Shown here: one piece after another, positions 1-8,618 of the stretch | Layout of the letters: each line of letters opens with the position of its first letter | Position numbering within the stretch: the stretch's first letter is position 1 | NCBI RefSeq assembly: GCF_011761635.1 | Contig: NZ_JAASRN010000001.1 | Location: 372,001 to 436,000, forward strand | Source of the DNA: Thermonema lapsum | Lineage (GTDB): Bacteria; Bacteroidota; Bacteroidia; Cytophagales; Thermonemataceae | DNA: 64,000 nt | Direction of reading: 5' to 3' | Notes under the pieces: generated by a model | What the model was told of the DNA's origin: nothing | What the model saw: only the letters and a program-made list of their open reading frames with translations | Databases searched by the model: none | Program-made: the position numbers and the translations under genes

Positions 1-809
1 TAAGGCGAATTGATGGGTTCGGGTAGTGGGGTGGGGGTTGTGAAAGTGCTGCCATCGAAACGACATTCATACAGTTCGCCTTTGCGCTCTAAGTCATAAA
101 TGTAAAGATAAAGGTGCTGTCCGTCGGGTGAAAGTGCCGCTGTGCGTACACTGCCGCTAATACCCGGAAATGCAAGGGGTATGGACTGTTTCCATACATA
201 TTCTTGTTTTACCGCCATATATACTTGTTCTTCCCATACGCGCAGGCGGTTATTGAAAACTTGTCGGCTGTATATCAGGTGGTTGTCGTCGGTGGCAACT
301 ACCGGTGCCAAGTCGTTTTCTTTGGAATTGATGGGCTTGCCAGCGTTTTCTATAAAAATTTCTTCAGGAGAGGCATAACATTTTTTTGCAAGCAAGGCGC
401 CTTCATGTCTTTTTTGTAGCTGTTCACGCAGACGTGCTTCTTTGGCATGTGCTACCCCTTCTTTGGCTATCTGTGCTGCCTCGTCAAAGCGTTTATGTTT
501 CATCAGCGCTTCGGCGTAATAATATGCCACGTTGGCTTCTTGTGGGGCGATGCGGTGGGCAGTTTCAAGATATTCAAGCGCCTTCTGTTGCTTGTTTGCT
601 TCGTATTGCATCAAAAAAGCCTTCCCTATGCGCAGCAGCAGCTGTACGTCGTTTTTTTGATTGCCCTTGTATTGTCGGAGATAGCTTTTTAAGGCGTCGT
701 CAATAAGTCCTTGTGAAAGCAGCTTATCCCCCTCCTCATATTGGGCGAGGGCACTCATGCAACAAAAGCAAAGCAGCAGAAGGCTGAGTATGGGTTTTAA
801 TCGACTCAT
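1..809 (-). CDS. TPR-PD40 outer-membrane protein, N-terminal part (cut by window edge)
   Basis: The gene starts at 809 and runs leftward off the window, so only about 269 residues are visible. The protein opens with a signal peptide (MSRLKPILSLLLLCFCC, cleavage near ALAQ). Residues 25-140 hold TPR-like helices, with phrases such as ALEYLETAHRIAPQEANVAYYYAEAL. From about residue 160 it turns into a PD40/WD40-like propeller (DDNHLIYSR, LSPDGQHLYLY). In Bacteroidota this order usually continues into an OmpA-type peptidoglycan-binding domain, as in the T9SS component PorE and its many paralogues. The C-terminus is outside the window, so an OmpA domain is inference. Likely site: periplasmic face of the outer membrane. 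Confidence 0.65.
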   Translation of the reverse strand, partial: MSRLKPILSLLLLCFCCMSALAQYEEGDKLLSQGLIDDALKSYLRQYKGNQKNDVQLLLRIGKAFLMQYEANKQQKALEYLETAHRIAPQEANVAYYYAEALMKHKRFDEAAQIAKEGVAHAKEARLREQLQKRHEGALLAKKCYASPEEIFIENAGKPINSKENDLAPVVATDDNHLIYSRQVFNNRLRVWEEQVYMAVKQEYVWKQSIPLAFPGISGSVRTAALSPDGQHLYLYIYDLERKGELYECRFDGSTFTTPTPLPEPINSP

Positions 810-882
810 AAGCAAGGTGCTTTAATGAAGATAAGACACTGCTTTTAACAAAGCTAATAAAAAAAAGTAGCACATGCCGTTT

Positions 883-1608
883 CTAAAGAAACTCTATTTC
901 CTTGATGTTGTACAAATGGGCTTTTGCCCGAGCGACATGTTCCACAATTAAGCGCCCGTAGGGGTCTATCCCCCGGATGATGCCTTCGAAAATCCCCTGT
1001 TTGTCGCGATAAGATGCCGGTTGGTGCAGGCGCCACAGGCGTTGCAGGTAGTTCTGTTGCAGTGCTTCCATTTCGCCGCGACGTAGCTGTTCATAGCGCT
1101 GAAGCAGGCATTGGCGTAGGCGTTCGTGCAGTGGAGTCAAGTTGTAAAAACGCCCGGTGATTTGGTGTAATGATACTGCACCGGGGGATTCGAAATGGGC
1201 TTGGTTTACATTGAAGCCCACCCCCACAACGGCGGCTTTAATACCCTGTTGCAATACACATTGCACCAAGATGCCACTTAGCTTGCGCCCCTGGTATAGC
1301 AAGTCGTTTGCCCACTTGATATAGAGCCCTTCGTTTTGCAGATAATCGACAGCAAAGTCATACACCCCTAAGGCTGCCACTATGCTCAGCATGAATTGTT
1401 GGGAGGGAGGCAAAAAAACAGGTCGCAATATCAATGATGCCGTGATGTTCAAGCCGGGAGCAGCCTCCCAGCGGGTGTTCATCTGTCCGCGCCCGGCAGT
1501 CTGGCAGTCGGTGTAAACATAGGTGCCTTCACTAACGCCTTGTTCTTCAATCAGTCGCAAGGCTTCGCTATTGGTAGAGCGACATTCTGGCAGATAGATG
1601 TATGACAT
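883..1608 (-). CDS. birA: Biotin--[acetyl-CoA-carboxylase] ligase
   Basis: A 241-residue biotin protein ligase that makes biotinyl-AMP and attaches biotin to carboxylase carrier proteins in the cytoplasm. Visible family motifs are STNSEA near residue 11, the biotinyl-AMP loop region GRGQMNTRWEAAPGLN near residue 39 (usual form GRGR.GR.W), and KWANDLLYQGRKLSGIL near residue 99 (usual form KWPNDL). There is no N-terminal helix-turn-helix, so this is the catalytic-only form and not a BirA-type repressor. It is divergent from rsfS, and the two genes share a 98-bp intergenic region with face-to-face -7 elements. Confidence 0.93.
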   Translation of the reverse strand: MSYIYLPECRSTNSEALRLIEEQGVSEGTYVYTDCQTAGRGQMNTRWEAAPGLNITASLILRPVFLPPSQQFMLSIVAALGVYDFAVDYLQNEGLYIKWANDLLYQGRKLSGILVQCVLQQGIKAAVVGVGFNVNQAHFESPGAVSLHQITGRFYNLTPLHERLRQCLLQRYEQLRRGEMEALQQNYLQRLWRLHQPASYRDKQGIFEGIIRGIDPYGRLIVEHVARAKAHLYNIKEIEFL

Positions 1609-1657
1609 AGGGGCGTTCTGGGGCTTTATGGCATTAGGTTTGTGAAATGCTTTTTTA

Positions 1658-1679
1658 TACTTTTGTGTTTACAAAAGTA
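1658..1679. promoter_or_regulatory. Palindromic divergent promoter elements between birA and rsfS
   Basis: TACTTTTG (1658-1665) and its exact inverse CAAAAGTA (1672-1679) are separated by 6 bp. Each matches the Bacteroidota -7 consensus TAnnTTTG, one reading toward rsfS and the other toward birA. A TTTG at 1639-1642 could be a -33 box for rsfS, but its 15-nt spacing is short. No clear -33 box is seen for birA. The two start sites would lie within each other's promoter, so the two polymerases should exclude one another. Confidence 0.5.
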
Positions 1680-1706
1680 AAGAAGTATTCTAAATAGAAA
1701 AGGCGC

Positions 1707-2078
1707 ATGAGTATAAAACCTGTGGATGTAGATTCTCAAACACTTGCTCAAGTCGTAGTAAAAGGGTTGCAAGAAAAGAAAGGTGAAGACATCGTGATTT
1801 TAGACCTTCGGGGGGTACCTCAAGCAGTAGCCGATTTTTTTGTGATTGCCACAGGCTCTTCGGATACACATTTGCAAGCGTTGATGGATTCGGTAGAAAA
1901 AATCGTGCAAAAAGAAGTATGGCAATCCCCATGGCACATCGAGGGGCGGGAGCGCAAACTGTGGGTGCTGATGGACTATGTCGATGTGGTTGTACATCTC
2001 TTCCAGCGGCAAACCCGCGAATATTATGCCTTGGAAGAGTTGTGGGCTGATGCCCCTATGATAGTTGTCGAAGACTAA
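1707..2078 (+). CDS. rsfS: Ribosomal silencing factor RsfS (Iojap family)
   Basis: A 123-residue protein, the usual length for RsfS, which binds ribosomal protein uL14 and blocks subunit joining when nutrients are scarce. The diagnostic block is easy to see: DIVILDLRGV, then ADFFVIATGSSDTHLQAL, then the HIEGRERKLWVLMDYVDVVVHLF region and the closing REYYALEELWADAP. It lies 61 bp upstream of ftsH on the same strand, a common Bacteroidota arrangement, and is probably cotranscribed with it. Confidence 0.95.
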   Translation: MSIKPVDVDSQTLAQVVVKGLQEKKGEDIVILDLRGVPQAVADFFVIATGSSDTHLQALMDSVEKIVQKEVWQSPWHIEGRERKLWVLMDYVDVVVHLFQRQTREYYALEELWADAPMIVVED

Positions 2079-2139
2079 CCTTAAATTTAACAACCATTTT
2101 GTTCGATAAGTGGTTTTATAAGTAAACAATTGAAAATCG

Positions 2140-4194
2140 ATGCAAGACAATCAAAGAAAAAACAAACCCGGTCGTTCCGACGGAGGCATGCAGTTCTGGT
2201 GGGTCTTATCCTTCATTCTCGGCATTTTGCTGATTACCTACCTTTCACAAGGACCGGCTACGGTAGAAGTAACCTATTCCAAGTTTGAACAGATGCTTCG
2301 CGAGGGCGACCTCGTCGAGGTGGTGGTTATATCCAACGAAAAAATAGTAGAAGCAACAATCAGTAAAGAAGCCATCGAAAGCGGTAAATATGCCAAGTTG
2401 CTCAATCAGCGCTCAGCTTTGTCTTATGGTGGTCCGCACATACGTTTGCGGGTAGCCTCCATTGACAACTTCCTTGAGCGTTATGAGCAGCTTCAAAAAG
2501 AACTGCCTGCCGACAAGCGCATAGACTACCGTGTGGAAGAGCGCTCCGATTGGGTGGGCACCCTTCTTAACTGGCTGCTGCTGTTTTTAATGATTTTCGG
2601 ATTCTGGTTCTTGATGCGCCGCATGTCGGGTGGCGTTGGCGGTGGCGGTCAGATTTTCAATATCGGGCGCTCGCGTGCAGCACTCTTCGATGCCGATAAC
2701 CGCGTGAATGTTACTTTCGATGACGTGGCAGGGCTCGACGAAGCCAAAGAAGAAATAAAAGAAATAGTGGAGTTCTTGAAGAACCCTGCTAAATTTACTC
2801 GTTTGGGTGGAAAAATACCCAAAGGGGCTTTACTGGTAGGACCTCCCGGTACTGGCAAAACCCTGCTGGCAAAAGCCGTAGCAGGCGAGGCGGGGGTGCC
2901 TTTCTTCTCGTTGTCGGGGTCGGACTTTGTGGAGATGTTTGTAGGGGTAGGGGCTGCGCGTGTGCGTGACCTCTTTAAGCAAGCAAAAGAAAAAGCGCCT
3001 TGTATCATCTTCATAGACGAAATAGATGCCATCGGGCGTTCGCGCAGCCGGGCTTCTATACCCGGAGCCAACGACGAGCGCGAAAATACGCTTAACTCTT
3101 TGTTGGTAGAAATGGACGGTTTTACGACCAACTCCGGCGTAATTATTTTGGCAGCGACCAACCGTCCCGATATTTTGGACCCTGCTTTGTTACGTCCCGG
3201 GCGTTTCGATCGTCAAATAGCTATTGATAAGCCCGATATCGTAGGGCGTGAAGCTATTTTTAAAGTGCATTTGCGCCCCCTGCGCTTGGCTGAGGATGTG
3301 GACCCCAAGAAATTGGCAGCGCAAACTCCCGGTTTTGCCGGTGCCGAAATCGCCAACGTATGTAACGAAGCTGCTTTGATTGCCGCCCGCAAAAACAAAG
3401 ACCGCATCGACATGCAGGACTTCCAAGACGCCATAGACCGCGTGATAGGCGGCTTGGAGAAGAAAAACAAAATCATCTCACCCGAAGAGAAACAAATAGT
3501 AGCTTATCATGAAGCGGGGCATGCCATTGCGGGTTGGTTCCTCGAACATGCCGACCCTTTGGTGAAAGTGAGCATTGTGCCGCGTGGCGTGGCTGCGCTG
3601 GGGTATGCGCAATATCTGCCCAAAGAACAATACCTCTACCAGACCGACCAATTGATGGATGAGATGTGTATGGCATTGGGTGGGCGTGCCGCCGAAGAAA
3701 TCGTCTTTGGTAAAATATCGACAGGTGCCCTCAGTGACCTGGAACGCGTAACCAAGATGGCTTATGGCATGGTTACTATCTACGGCATGAACCCCACCTT
3801 AGGACATATTTCCTACTATGATTCTCAGCCCTCGGAAATAATGGCTACCAAGCCCTATTCCGAAGCCACGGCGCAGATTATAGACCAGGAGGTGCAAAAA
3901 ATCGTGCGCCAAGCCTACGAGCGCGTGAAAAACTTGCTGCAGGAGCGCAGAAAAGAATTGGAAACCATAGCTCAAGAGCTCCTCAAGCGCGAAATATTGT
4001 TCCAAACTGACTTGGAAGAGCTTATAGGCAAACGTCCTTTCAATAAGCCGACGACTTATCAGAGTTATCTCGAAAAAAACAAAGAGAAAACAGACGCCGC
4101 TGACAAACACGAGCAATATCCTCTCAATGGCAACGAGACAGCTTCACCGGAGGATGTGGCTTCGACGGCAGAAAAAGAAGATAAGACCTCATAA
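2140..4194 (+). CDS. ftsH: ATP-dependent zinc metalloprotease FtsH
   Basis: A 684-residue membrane-anchored AAA+ protease that degrades damaged membrane proteins and short-lived regulators. Membrane segments lie near residues 18-36 and 141-158 and bracket a periplasmic domain. The AAA module has Walker A GPPGTGKT (about 234-241), Walker B IIFIDEID (about 289-296) and the second-region-of-homology stretch [19 protein letters not shown]. The zinc site HEAGH sits at 457-461, with a downstream acidic ligand in the [14 protein letters not shown] region. The charged C-terminal tail (last 50 residues or so) is low complexity. The start at 2140 places the first helix directly after a short charged N-terminus. 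Confidence 0.97.
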   Translation: MQDNQRKNKPGRSDGGMQFWWVLSFILGILLITYLSQGPATVEVTYSKFEQMLREGDLVEVVVISNEKIVEATISKEAIESGKYAKLLNQRSALSYGGPHIRLRVASIDNFLERYEQLQKELPADKRIDYRVEERSDWVGTLLNWLLLFLMIFGFWFLMRRMSGGVGGGGQIFNIGRSRAALFDADNRVNVTFDDVAGLDEAKEEIKEIVEFLKNPAKFTRLGGKIPKGALLVGPPGTGKTLLAKAVAGEAGVPFFSLSGSDFVEMFVGVGAARVRDLFKQAKEKAPCIIFIDEIDAIGRSRSRASIPGANDERENTLNSLLVEMDGFTTNSGVIILAATNRPDILDPALLRPGRFDRQIAIDKPDIVGREAIFKVHLRPLRLAEDVDPKKLAAQTPGFAGAEIANVCNEAALIAARKNKDRIDMQDFQDAIDRVIGGLEKKNKIISPEEKQIVAYHEAGHAIAGWFLEHADPLVKVSIVPRGVAALGYAQYLPKEQYLYQTDQLMDEMCMALGGRAAEEIVFGKISTGALSDLERVTKMAYGMVTIYGMNPTLGHISYYDSQPSEIMATKPYSEATAQIIDQEVQKIVRQAYERVKNLLQERRKELETIAQELLKREILFQTDLEELIGKRPFNKPTTYQSYLEKNKEKTDAADKHEQYPLNGNETASPEDVASTAEKEDKTS

Positions 4195-4206
4195 GCAAAG
4201 CGGTAC

Positions 4207-4839
4207 ATGCGAGAACAGATTTTAGCCAAAATACGTAAAGCTTTGGCACAGCCTGCAGAGAAGTCCCTTCGTAAACCGGACTTCTCTGCGTCTGTTTATC
4301 ATGCAGTGGAAGAGAATGACTTGGCAGTGCTTTTTGCCCAAAATTTGGTAAAATCTGGGGCAAAGTTTAGTTTTTGCATAGACGAAAAAGAGTTCATTAG
4401 GGAGCTAAGCCCCGTGCTGGAAAAATACTTTGCCGGTGAAATATGTGTGGAAGACCCGCATTTGCAGGAGGTGCTGAAAGTTGCCGACTTGCCTTTTAGC
4501 AGTGGGCGGCACGCTCTTATGGATGCCAAGGTAGGCATCACCACCTGTGAGGCACTGGTAGCACGCACCGGTAGTGTGCTTGTGTCTTCGCGGCAGGCAG
4601 GGGGGCGGGCGCTTTCTGTCTTCCCCGAAGTGCACATCGTGGTGGCTTTTACTTCGCAATTGGTTTATGATATACACGATGCTTTTGCGCTCATGCGCAA
4701 GCGTTACAACCAACAGCTGCCATCCATGTTTTCATTGATTACCGGACCCAGCCGCACCGCCGACATAGAAAAAACTTTGGTGTTGGGGGCACACGGTCCT
4801 ATGGCTTTGTATGTCTTTTTGATTGAAAGTCCTGTATGA
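4207..4839 (+). CDS. LUD-domain protein (LutC/YkgG family)
   Basis: A 210-residue LUD (lactate-utilisation) domain protein. The recognisable core is GITTCEALVARTGSVLVSS followed by SVFPEVHIVVAF and the closing GAHGPMALYVFLIE, all typical of the LutC-type fold. Other members support oxidation of lactate with LutA and LutB, but neither partner is next to this gene, so lactate use is not supported here. The gene starts 12 bp after ftsH and overlaps the next gene by 4 bp (ATGA), so it belongs to the ftsH transcription unit. Its exact role in Bacteroidota is unknown to me. Confidence 0.85.
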   Translation: MREQILAKIRKALAQPAEKSLRKPDFSASVYHAVEENDLAVLFAQNLVKSGAKFSFCIDEKEFIRELSPVLEKYFAGEICVEDPHLQEVLKVADLPFSSGRHALMDAKVGITTCEALVARTGSVLVSSRQAGGRALSVFPEVHIVVAFTSQLVYDIHDAFALMRKRYNQQLPSMFSLITGPSRTADIEKTLVLGAHGPMALYVFLIESPV

Positions 4840-5621
4840 GCCTGACGTTGACACTGGATAGTGGCAAAAAAGCCTTTTTTGTTTCTGACTTCCACCTGGG
4901 GGCACCTTCTTATATTGAAAGCCGCAAGCGGGAGCAGCTGATTGTCCGCTGGCTTGACGAAGTGGTGGCGCCCCAAGCTCATTATTTGTTTCTACTTGGC
5001 GACCTTTTCGACTTTTGGTTTGAATACCGCCGGGCAGTGCCCAAAGGCTTTGTCCGTTTGCTTGGAAAACTCGCTGAAATCAACGACAAAGGCGTAAAAC
5101 TTTGGTTTTTCCCCGGTAATCATGATATGTGGGTGGACGACTATTTCAGCGTGGAGTTGGGCATGCGCATCCATCGCCGTCCATTGTCTTTGCAAATAGC
5201 TGGCAAGCGCTTTTACATAGCACACGGCGACGGCTTGGGACCCGGCGACAAAACCTATAAAAAACTGAAAAAGGTGTTTGAGAGTCGTTGGGGGCGTTGG
5301 ATTTTTCGCCAGATACACCCCGACACAGGCATCGCACTGGCTTGTTATTTTTCTTCGCGCAGTCGGGCACAACATGCCGCCGACGACAAACATTTCTTGG
5401 GAGAGGATGAATGGCTGTGGCAGTATGCACAAGAAATAGAAAAGCACAACCCGCACGATTATTACCTCTTCGGGCATCGTCATTTGCCGCTTGACTTGCC
5501 CGTAGGGGACCGCGGCGCCCGCTATGTCAATACGGGCGAGTGGCTGAGCGATTATACCTTTGCCGTCTTTGATGGTGAGTCTTTGTCTTTGGAAACCTAT
5601 GAACCGCAGCCTGTATTGTAG
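4836..5621 (+). CDS. lpxH: UDP-2,3-diacylglucosamine diphosphatase-like phosphoesterase
   Basis: A 261-residue calcineurin-like metallophosphoesterase. Metal-binding motifs appear in the expected order: DFHLG (residues 18-22), GDLFDFW (55-61), GNHDMW (94-99), AHGDGLGPGDK (about 128) and GHRHLP near the C-terminus. The FWFEYR context and length fit LpxH, or the closely related LpxH-like proteins of Bacteroidota, which remove UMP from UDP-diacylglucosamine to give lipid X in lipid A synthesis. It is translationally coupled to the upstream LUD gene by a 4-bp overlap and overlaps the next gene by 23 bp. Confidence 0.88.
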   Translation: MSLTLTLDSGKKAFFVSDFHLGAPSYIESRKREQLIVRWLDEVVAPQAHYLFLLGDLFDFWFEYRRAVPKGFVRLLGKLAEINDKGVKLWFFPGNHDMWVDDYFSVELGMRIHRRPLSLQIAGKRFYIAHGDGLGPGDKTYKKLKKVFESRWGRWIFRQIHPDTGIALACYFSSRSRAQHAADDKHFLGEDEWLWQYAQEIEKHNPHDYYLFGHRHLPLDLPVGDRGARYVNTGEWLSDYTFAVFDGESLSLETYEPQPVL

Positions 5622-6402
5622 TTTACTGGTATTGCTGCTTTTATTAGCCCCCCGACTGCATGCCCAAGACACTTTAAAGCTTTTTGCCGAACTACCCTTT
5701 GGCTCGCTTGCTGCCTGGGGGAGCCTGCGCCCGGGACAGCTGCTGCTTGCCGACTTAGACGCTAATCTATACCTTATCGACCATCAAGGGCAGCGGTTAA
5801 GTGCCCAAAGTTTACCGTCTCGTGTCGTGCTGAGCGAGGTGCACAGCAGGGGAGGAGTGCAAACGCTTTTGTTCTCTGTAGATGCTCAACAACTCTTTTT
5901 TATCGACCGTTTCTTGCGTCTTACCCGCCAACTGCAAATCCCCTTCGCTTTTGGTAATATCACTGCTTTGGCTTGGGCGCCTGATGGCAGCCTGCGTTTG
6001 TGGGACAGCCAAGCCCGCCGTCTGCTGGCATGGGATATGAGTTCAACAGCACCGCAGCAGCTTTACTATATGCAGGAAAACTTGCCCCCCGTCAGGCAAA
6101 TGCATTTTGTGCAAAACTATCTGTTGCTTACGGATGGAAAAACGTATATTTTATTTTTTGACTTGCTTGGAAATTATATAGACAAGATTTATTTTCACGA
6201 ACCGGTGGAAATAGGCTTTTGGCAGGAAGGGTACTGGTTGTATGAAAACCATCGTTTGCGTGGGGTGCGATTGCCCAGCCGTCTGCAGGCTTTTGATGTG
6301 TACTTTGAGCAAACAAGCAGAATATTGAAAATATTATGCTTGTTTCCTTCGTTTCTATCATGGGACGGAACAAAACTGTTCTTTTGGCTGTTCCAAAATT
6401 GA
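5599..6402 (+). CDS. Secreted beta-propeller-like protein of unknown function
   Basis: I do not recognise the family. The ATG at 5599 is chosen because it gives a clear signal peptide (MNRSLYCSLLVLLLLLAP, cleavage near LHAQ); a longer reading from 5560 would bury it. The mature part (about 245 residues) is rich in short strands with turns such as LLADLDANLYLIDHQGQ, ALAWAPDGSLRLWDSQ and LLLTDGKTYILFFDLLGNY, suggesting a propeller. The last 30 residues (from QTSRILKI onward) are strongly hydrophobic and unlike the rest; a nearby stop in the +1 frame at about 6328 raises the possibility of a frameshifted tail. The start overlaps lpxH by 23 bp. Confidence 0.7.
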   Translation: MNRSLYCSLLVLLLLLAPRLHAQDTLKLFAELPFGSLAAWGSLRPGQLLLADLDANLYLIDHQGQRLSAQSLPSRVVLSEVHSRGGVQTLLFSVDAQQLFFIDRFLRLTRQLQIPFAFGNITALAWAPDGSLRLWDSQARRLLAWDMSSTAPQQLYYMQENLPPVRQMHFVQNYLLLTDGKTYILFFDLLGNYIDKIYFHEPVEIGFWQEGYWLYENHRLRGVRLPSRLQAFDVYFEQTSRILKILCLFPSFLSWDGTKLFFWLFQN

Positions 6403-6454
6403 AAATGGCAAGAAATTTGAAATATTGAAAACAAAAAGGAAGCATACATCGCTT

Positions 6455-6853
6455 ATGGGAAAGTTCTCTACATATCTTTTATTGGTCATTGGTTTAGCTG
6501 GTGTGGCGCAGGGGGGTGTCATCGTGCGTAATCATATCAAACACTTGCCGCCGGTTTTAGCCAATGTGTGGGTAGAAAAAAATGCCGGCGAAACGCTCGA
6601 TATTTTTGACCCCGTGGATTTTGAAGTGCAGGCTATAGGAAATCGTCGTTTTATTGTACGTTTTTACAATGATACAGAGGGGGTTTTTTTGCGTATCTAC
6701 GACGTGATTGGCAACTTGGTGTACCAAGAACGGATAACGAAAAAAGGCAATTACGTCAAAGAGTTTGATATGTCGCATGCCCGCTCCGACGTGTATATTG
6801 TGGAGGTAGGCAACACAAAATACAGTACCACCAAACGGGTCTTTTTGAAATAA
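6455..6853 (+). CDS. Small exported protein resembling a stand-alone T9SS sorting domain
   Basis: A 132-residue protein with a signal peptide (MGKFSTYLLLVIGLAGVAQG). The ATG at 6455 is preferred to a TTG at 6425, which would add ten charged residues before the signal. Nearly all of the mature protein resembles a Por-secretion C-terminal sorting domain: LRIYDVIGNLVYQERI, then a KGNYVKEFDMS turn, SDVYIVEVGNT and the terminal TTKRVFLK. The usual NP(A/S) lead-in is replaced by a different first strand pair. No catalytic domain precedes it, which is unusual. It lies 8 bp upstream of a sugar phosphotransferase gene. Export is well supported; handling by T9SS is inference. Confidence 0.72.
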   Translation: MGKFSTYLLLVIGLAGVAQGGVIVRNHIKHLPPVLANVWVEKNAGETLDIFDPVDFEVQAIGNRRFIVRFYNDTEGVFLRIYDVIGNLVYQERITKKGNYVKEFDMSHARSDVYIVEVGNTKYSTTKRVFLK

Positions 6854-6861
6854 TCCGTTTC

Positions 6862-7437
6862 ATGAGTTTCTACAGCCGTTGGGGCAAAACATGCTTCGAC
6901 TACTTGCTGTCAGGGGCATTGGTCTTTATGCTGATGCCTTTATTTTTTTTGCTTGCCTTTTTCTTGACCCTCTATTGGCGAGGAAACCCTTTTTACAAGC
7001 AACTGCGCATAGGTAAAGGGGAACGCCCTTTTTATCTTTGGAAATTTAAGACCATGCGCCCGCCACGTGCCGGCGAGGACCCGCATGACGAGACAAGAGC
7101 GCCTGCAGTAGGACGCTTTCTGCGCTATACCGGCTTGGACGAGCTACCGCAATTGTGGAATATATTGCGAGGTGAGATGTCGTTTGTAGGACCACGTCCT
7201 TTATTGCCGGAATACCTGCCGCTTTATACCTCTCTTGAAAGGCGGCGTCATGCTGTCAAGCCCGGTATTACCGGCTGGGCGCAAATACAAGGAGGCAAAG
7301 TCTTGGCTTGGAATGAAAAGATGCACTACGACATAGAGTATGTGCAGCACCAAAGTTTCTGCTTCGATTTGTATATTTTATGGCGCACTCCCTTCTTTGT
7401 ATTGCGCCAATGGATGAACCGTCATGAGTACATATAA
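6862..7437 (+). CDS. Polyprenyl-phosphate sugar phosphotransferase (PglC/WcaJ family)
   Basis: A 191-residue monotopic phosphoglycosyl transferase. It has one N-terminal membrane segment (about residues 14-38), then the family signatures LWKFKTMRP, TGLDELPQLWNILRGEMSFVGPRPLLPEY and KPGITGWAQIQG. The short length and single helix match PglC-type enzymes that move a sugar phosphate onto undecaprenyl phosphate and start a surface glycan. The next gene, a sugar aminotransferase, overlaps it by 14 bp, so the pair probably supplies an amino sugar to the same glycan, as PglC and PglE do in Campylobacter. The exact sugar cannot be read from sequence. Confidence 0.92.
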   Translation: MSFYSRWGKTCFDYLLSGALVFMLMPLFFLLAFFLTLYWRGNPFYKQLRIGKGERPFYLWKFKTMRPPRAGEDPHDETRAPAVGRFLRYTGLDELPQLWNILRGEMSFVGPRPLLPEYLPLYTSLERRRHAVKPGITGWAQIQGGKVLAWNEKMHYDIEYVQHQSFCFDLYILWRTPFFVLRQWMNRHEYI

Positions 7438-8560
7438 AATTTATTTGTCGCCTCCGTTTTCTGCCCCCAACACCAAGCACTACGTGCAAGAAGCCATAGA
7501 CAGCGGATGGATGGCGCCTGCTGGTCCTTTTGTTGACCGCTTCGAATCACTCTTGCGTGCTTATCACGGAGTAGCAGCGGTGGCGCTCAGTAGTGGCACT
7601 GCTGCTTTGCATCTGGCGCTGAAAGCTGCCGGCGTGCGTGCCGGCGATGTGGTTTTGTTGCCCTCTTTTACTTTTGTGGCTACCTGCAATGCCGTGTGCT
7701 ATTTGGGAGCGGAGCCGGTGTTCATAGACAGCGACCCTACCCATTGGCATATGAGTGTGAAGGCAACGGTTCATGCCATGGACACACTCAAAAAGCAAGG
7801 TAGGCGCATAGGTGCTTTGCTTTGTGTTCATTTGTATGGTGCCATGGCACCAATGGAAGAGCTACGCAGCGTGGCAGAAAATCATGGGGTACCTCTGGTA
7901 GAAGATGCTGCCGAAGCTTTGGGCGTACGATGGAAGGGGCAACTGGCAGGTACCTTCGGCTGTTGTGCTGCCCTTTCTTTTAACGGCAACAAAATCATAA
8001 CCACTTCCGGAGGGGGGGCTTTTTTATCGGCAGATGAAAACTTGGCAAAAAAAGCGCTTTACTGGGCGACTCAAGCCAAACAGACAGCAGCAGGAGACTG
8101 GCATCATGAAGAGGTAGGCTACAACTACCGCATGAGCAATTTGCTGGCAGCAGTAGGATGTGCACAAATGGAGTATCTACCCAATTTCATTGTGCGCAAA
8201 TATGAAATAGCCCAGCTTTATCGGCAACTGCTCAAAGAGGCGGAGCAAAAGGGCTATATTCACTGGCAGCCCCTGCTGCCCGAAGTACAGCCCACGTATT
8301 GGCTTAACTGCTTGCTTTTTGCCACTCCCGCCATGCGTGCGCGCGTCATGGAGCAGCTCATGCGTCAAGGCATAGAGTGTCGCCGTTTATGGAAGCCGCT
8401 GCACCAACAACCCCTTGCCGCCGGCAGTCTGTTTTTCCAAGATGGTAACAGCGCTGAATACCTCTACGAGCATGGTTTGTGTTTACCTTCGGGCTACACC
8501 CTCACCACACCGCAACAATCGCATATTGCGGAGCTAATCATGAAGGCTTTGTGTACCTGA
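7424..8560 (+). CDS. DegT/DnrJ/EryC1/StrS-family sugar aminotransferase
   Basis: A 378-residue PLP-dependent aminotransferase acting on nucleotide-linked keto sugars. It shows LSSGTAALHLALKAAGV (cofactor phosphate binding), LLPSFTFVATCNAV, LVEDAAEALG (the Asp contacting the pyridine ring), and the Schiff-base lysine in SFNGNKIITTSGGG. The opening IYLSPPFSAPNTKHYVQEAI resembles PglE/LegC-like enzymes that make bacillosamine or legionaminic-acid precursors. It overlaps the sugar phosphotransferase gene by 14 bp, which supports a joint role in surface glycan synthesis. A dehydratase partner is not in the window. Confidence 0.92.
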   Translation: MSTYKIYLSPPFSAPNTKHYVQEAIDSGWMAPAGPFVDRFESLLRAYHGVAAVALSSGTAALHLALKAAGVRAGDVVLLPSFTFVATCNAVCYLGAEPVFIDSDPTHWHMSVKATVHAMDTLKKQGRRIGALLCVHLYGAMAPMEELRSVAENHGVPLVEDAAEALGVRWKGQLAGTFGCCAALSFNGNKIITTSGGGAFLSADENLAKKALYWATQAKQTAAGDWHHEEVGYNYRMSNLLAAVGCAQMEYLPNFIVRKYEIAQLYRQLLKEAEQKGYIHWQPLLPEVQPTYWLNCLLFATPAMRARVMEQLMRQGIECRRLWKPLHQQPLAAGSLFFQDGNSAEYLYEHGLCLPSGYTLTTPQQSHIAELIMKALCT

Positions 8561-8618
8561 AGTGCCTTTGCTCATTGAGTGTCTTTTTTTTCTTACGTAT
8601 CTTGGGCAGCAAAAAGAG

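Noticed and set aside
6290-6402. Definite frameshift in the propeller-like gene
   Set aside because: The hydrophobic tail is odd and a +1-frame stop is near, but without homologues to compare this cannot be called a pseudogene.
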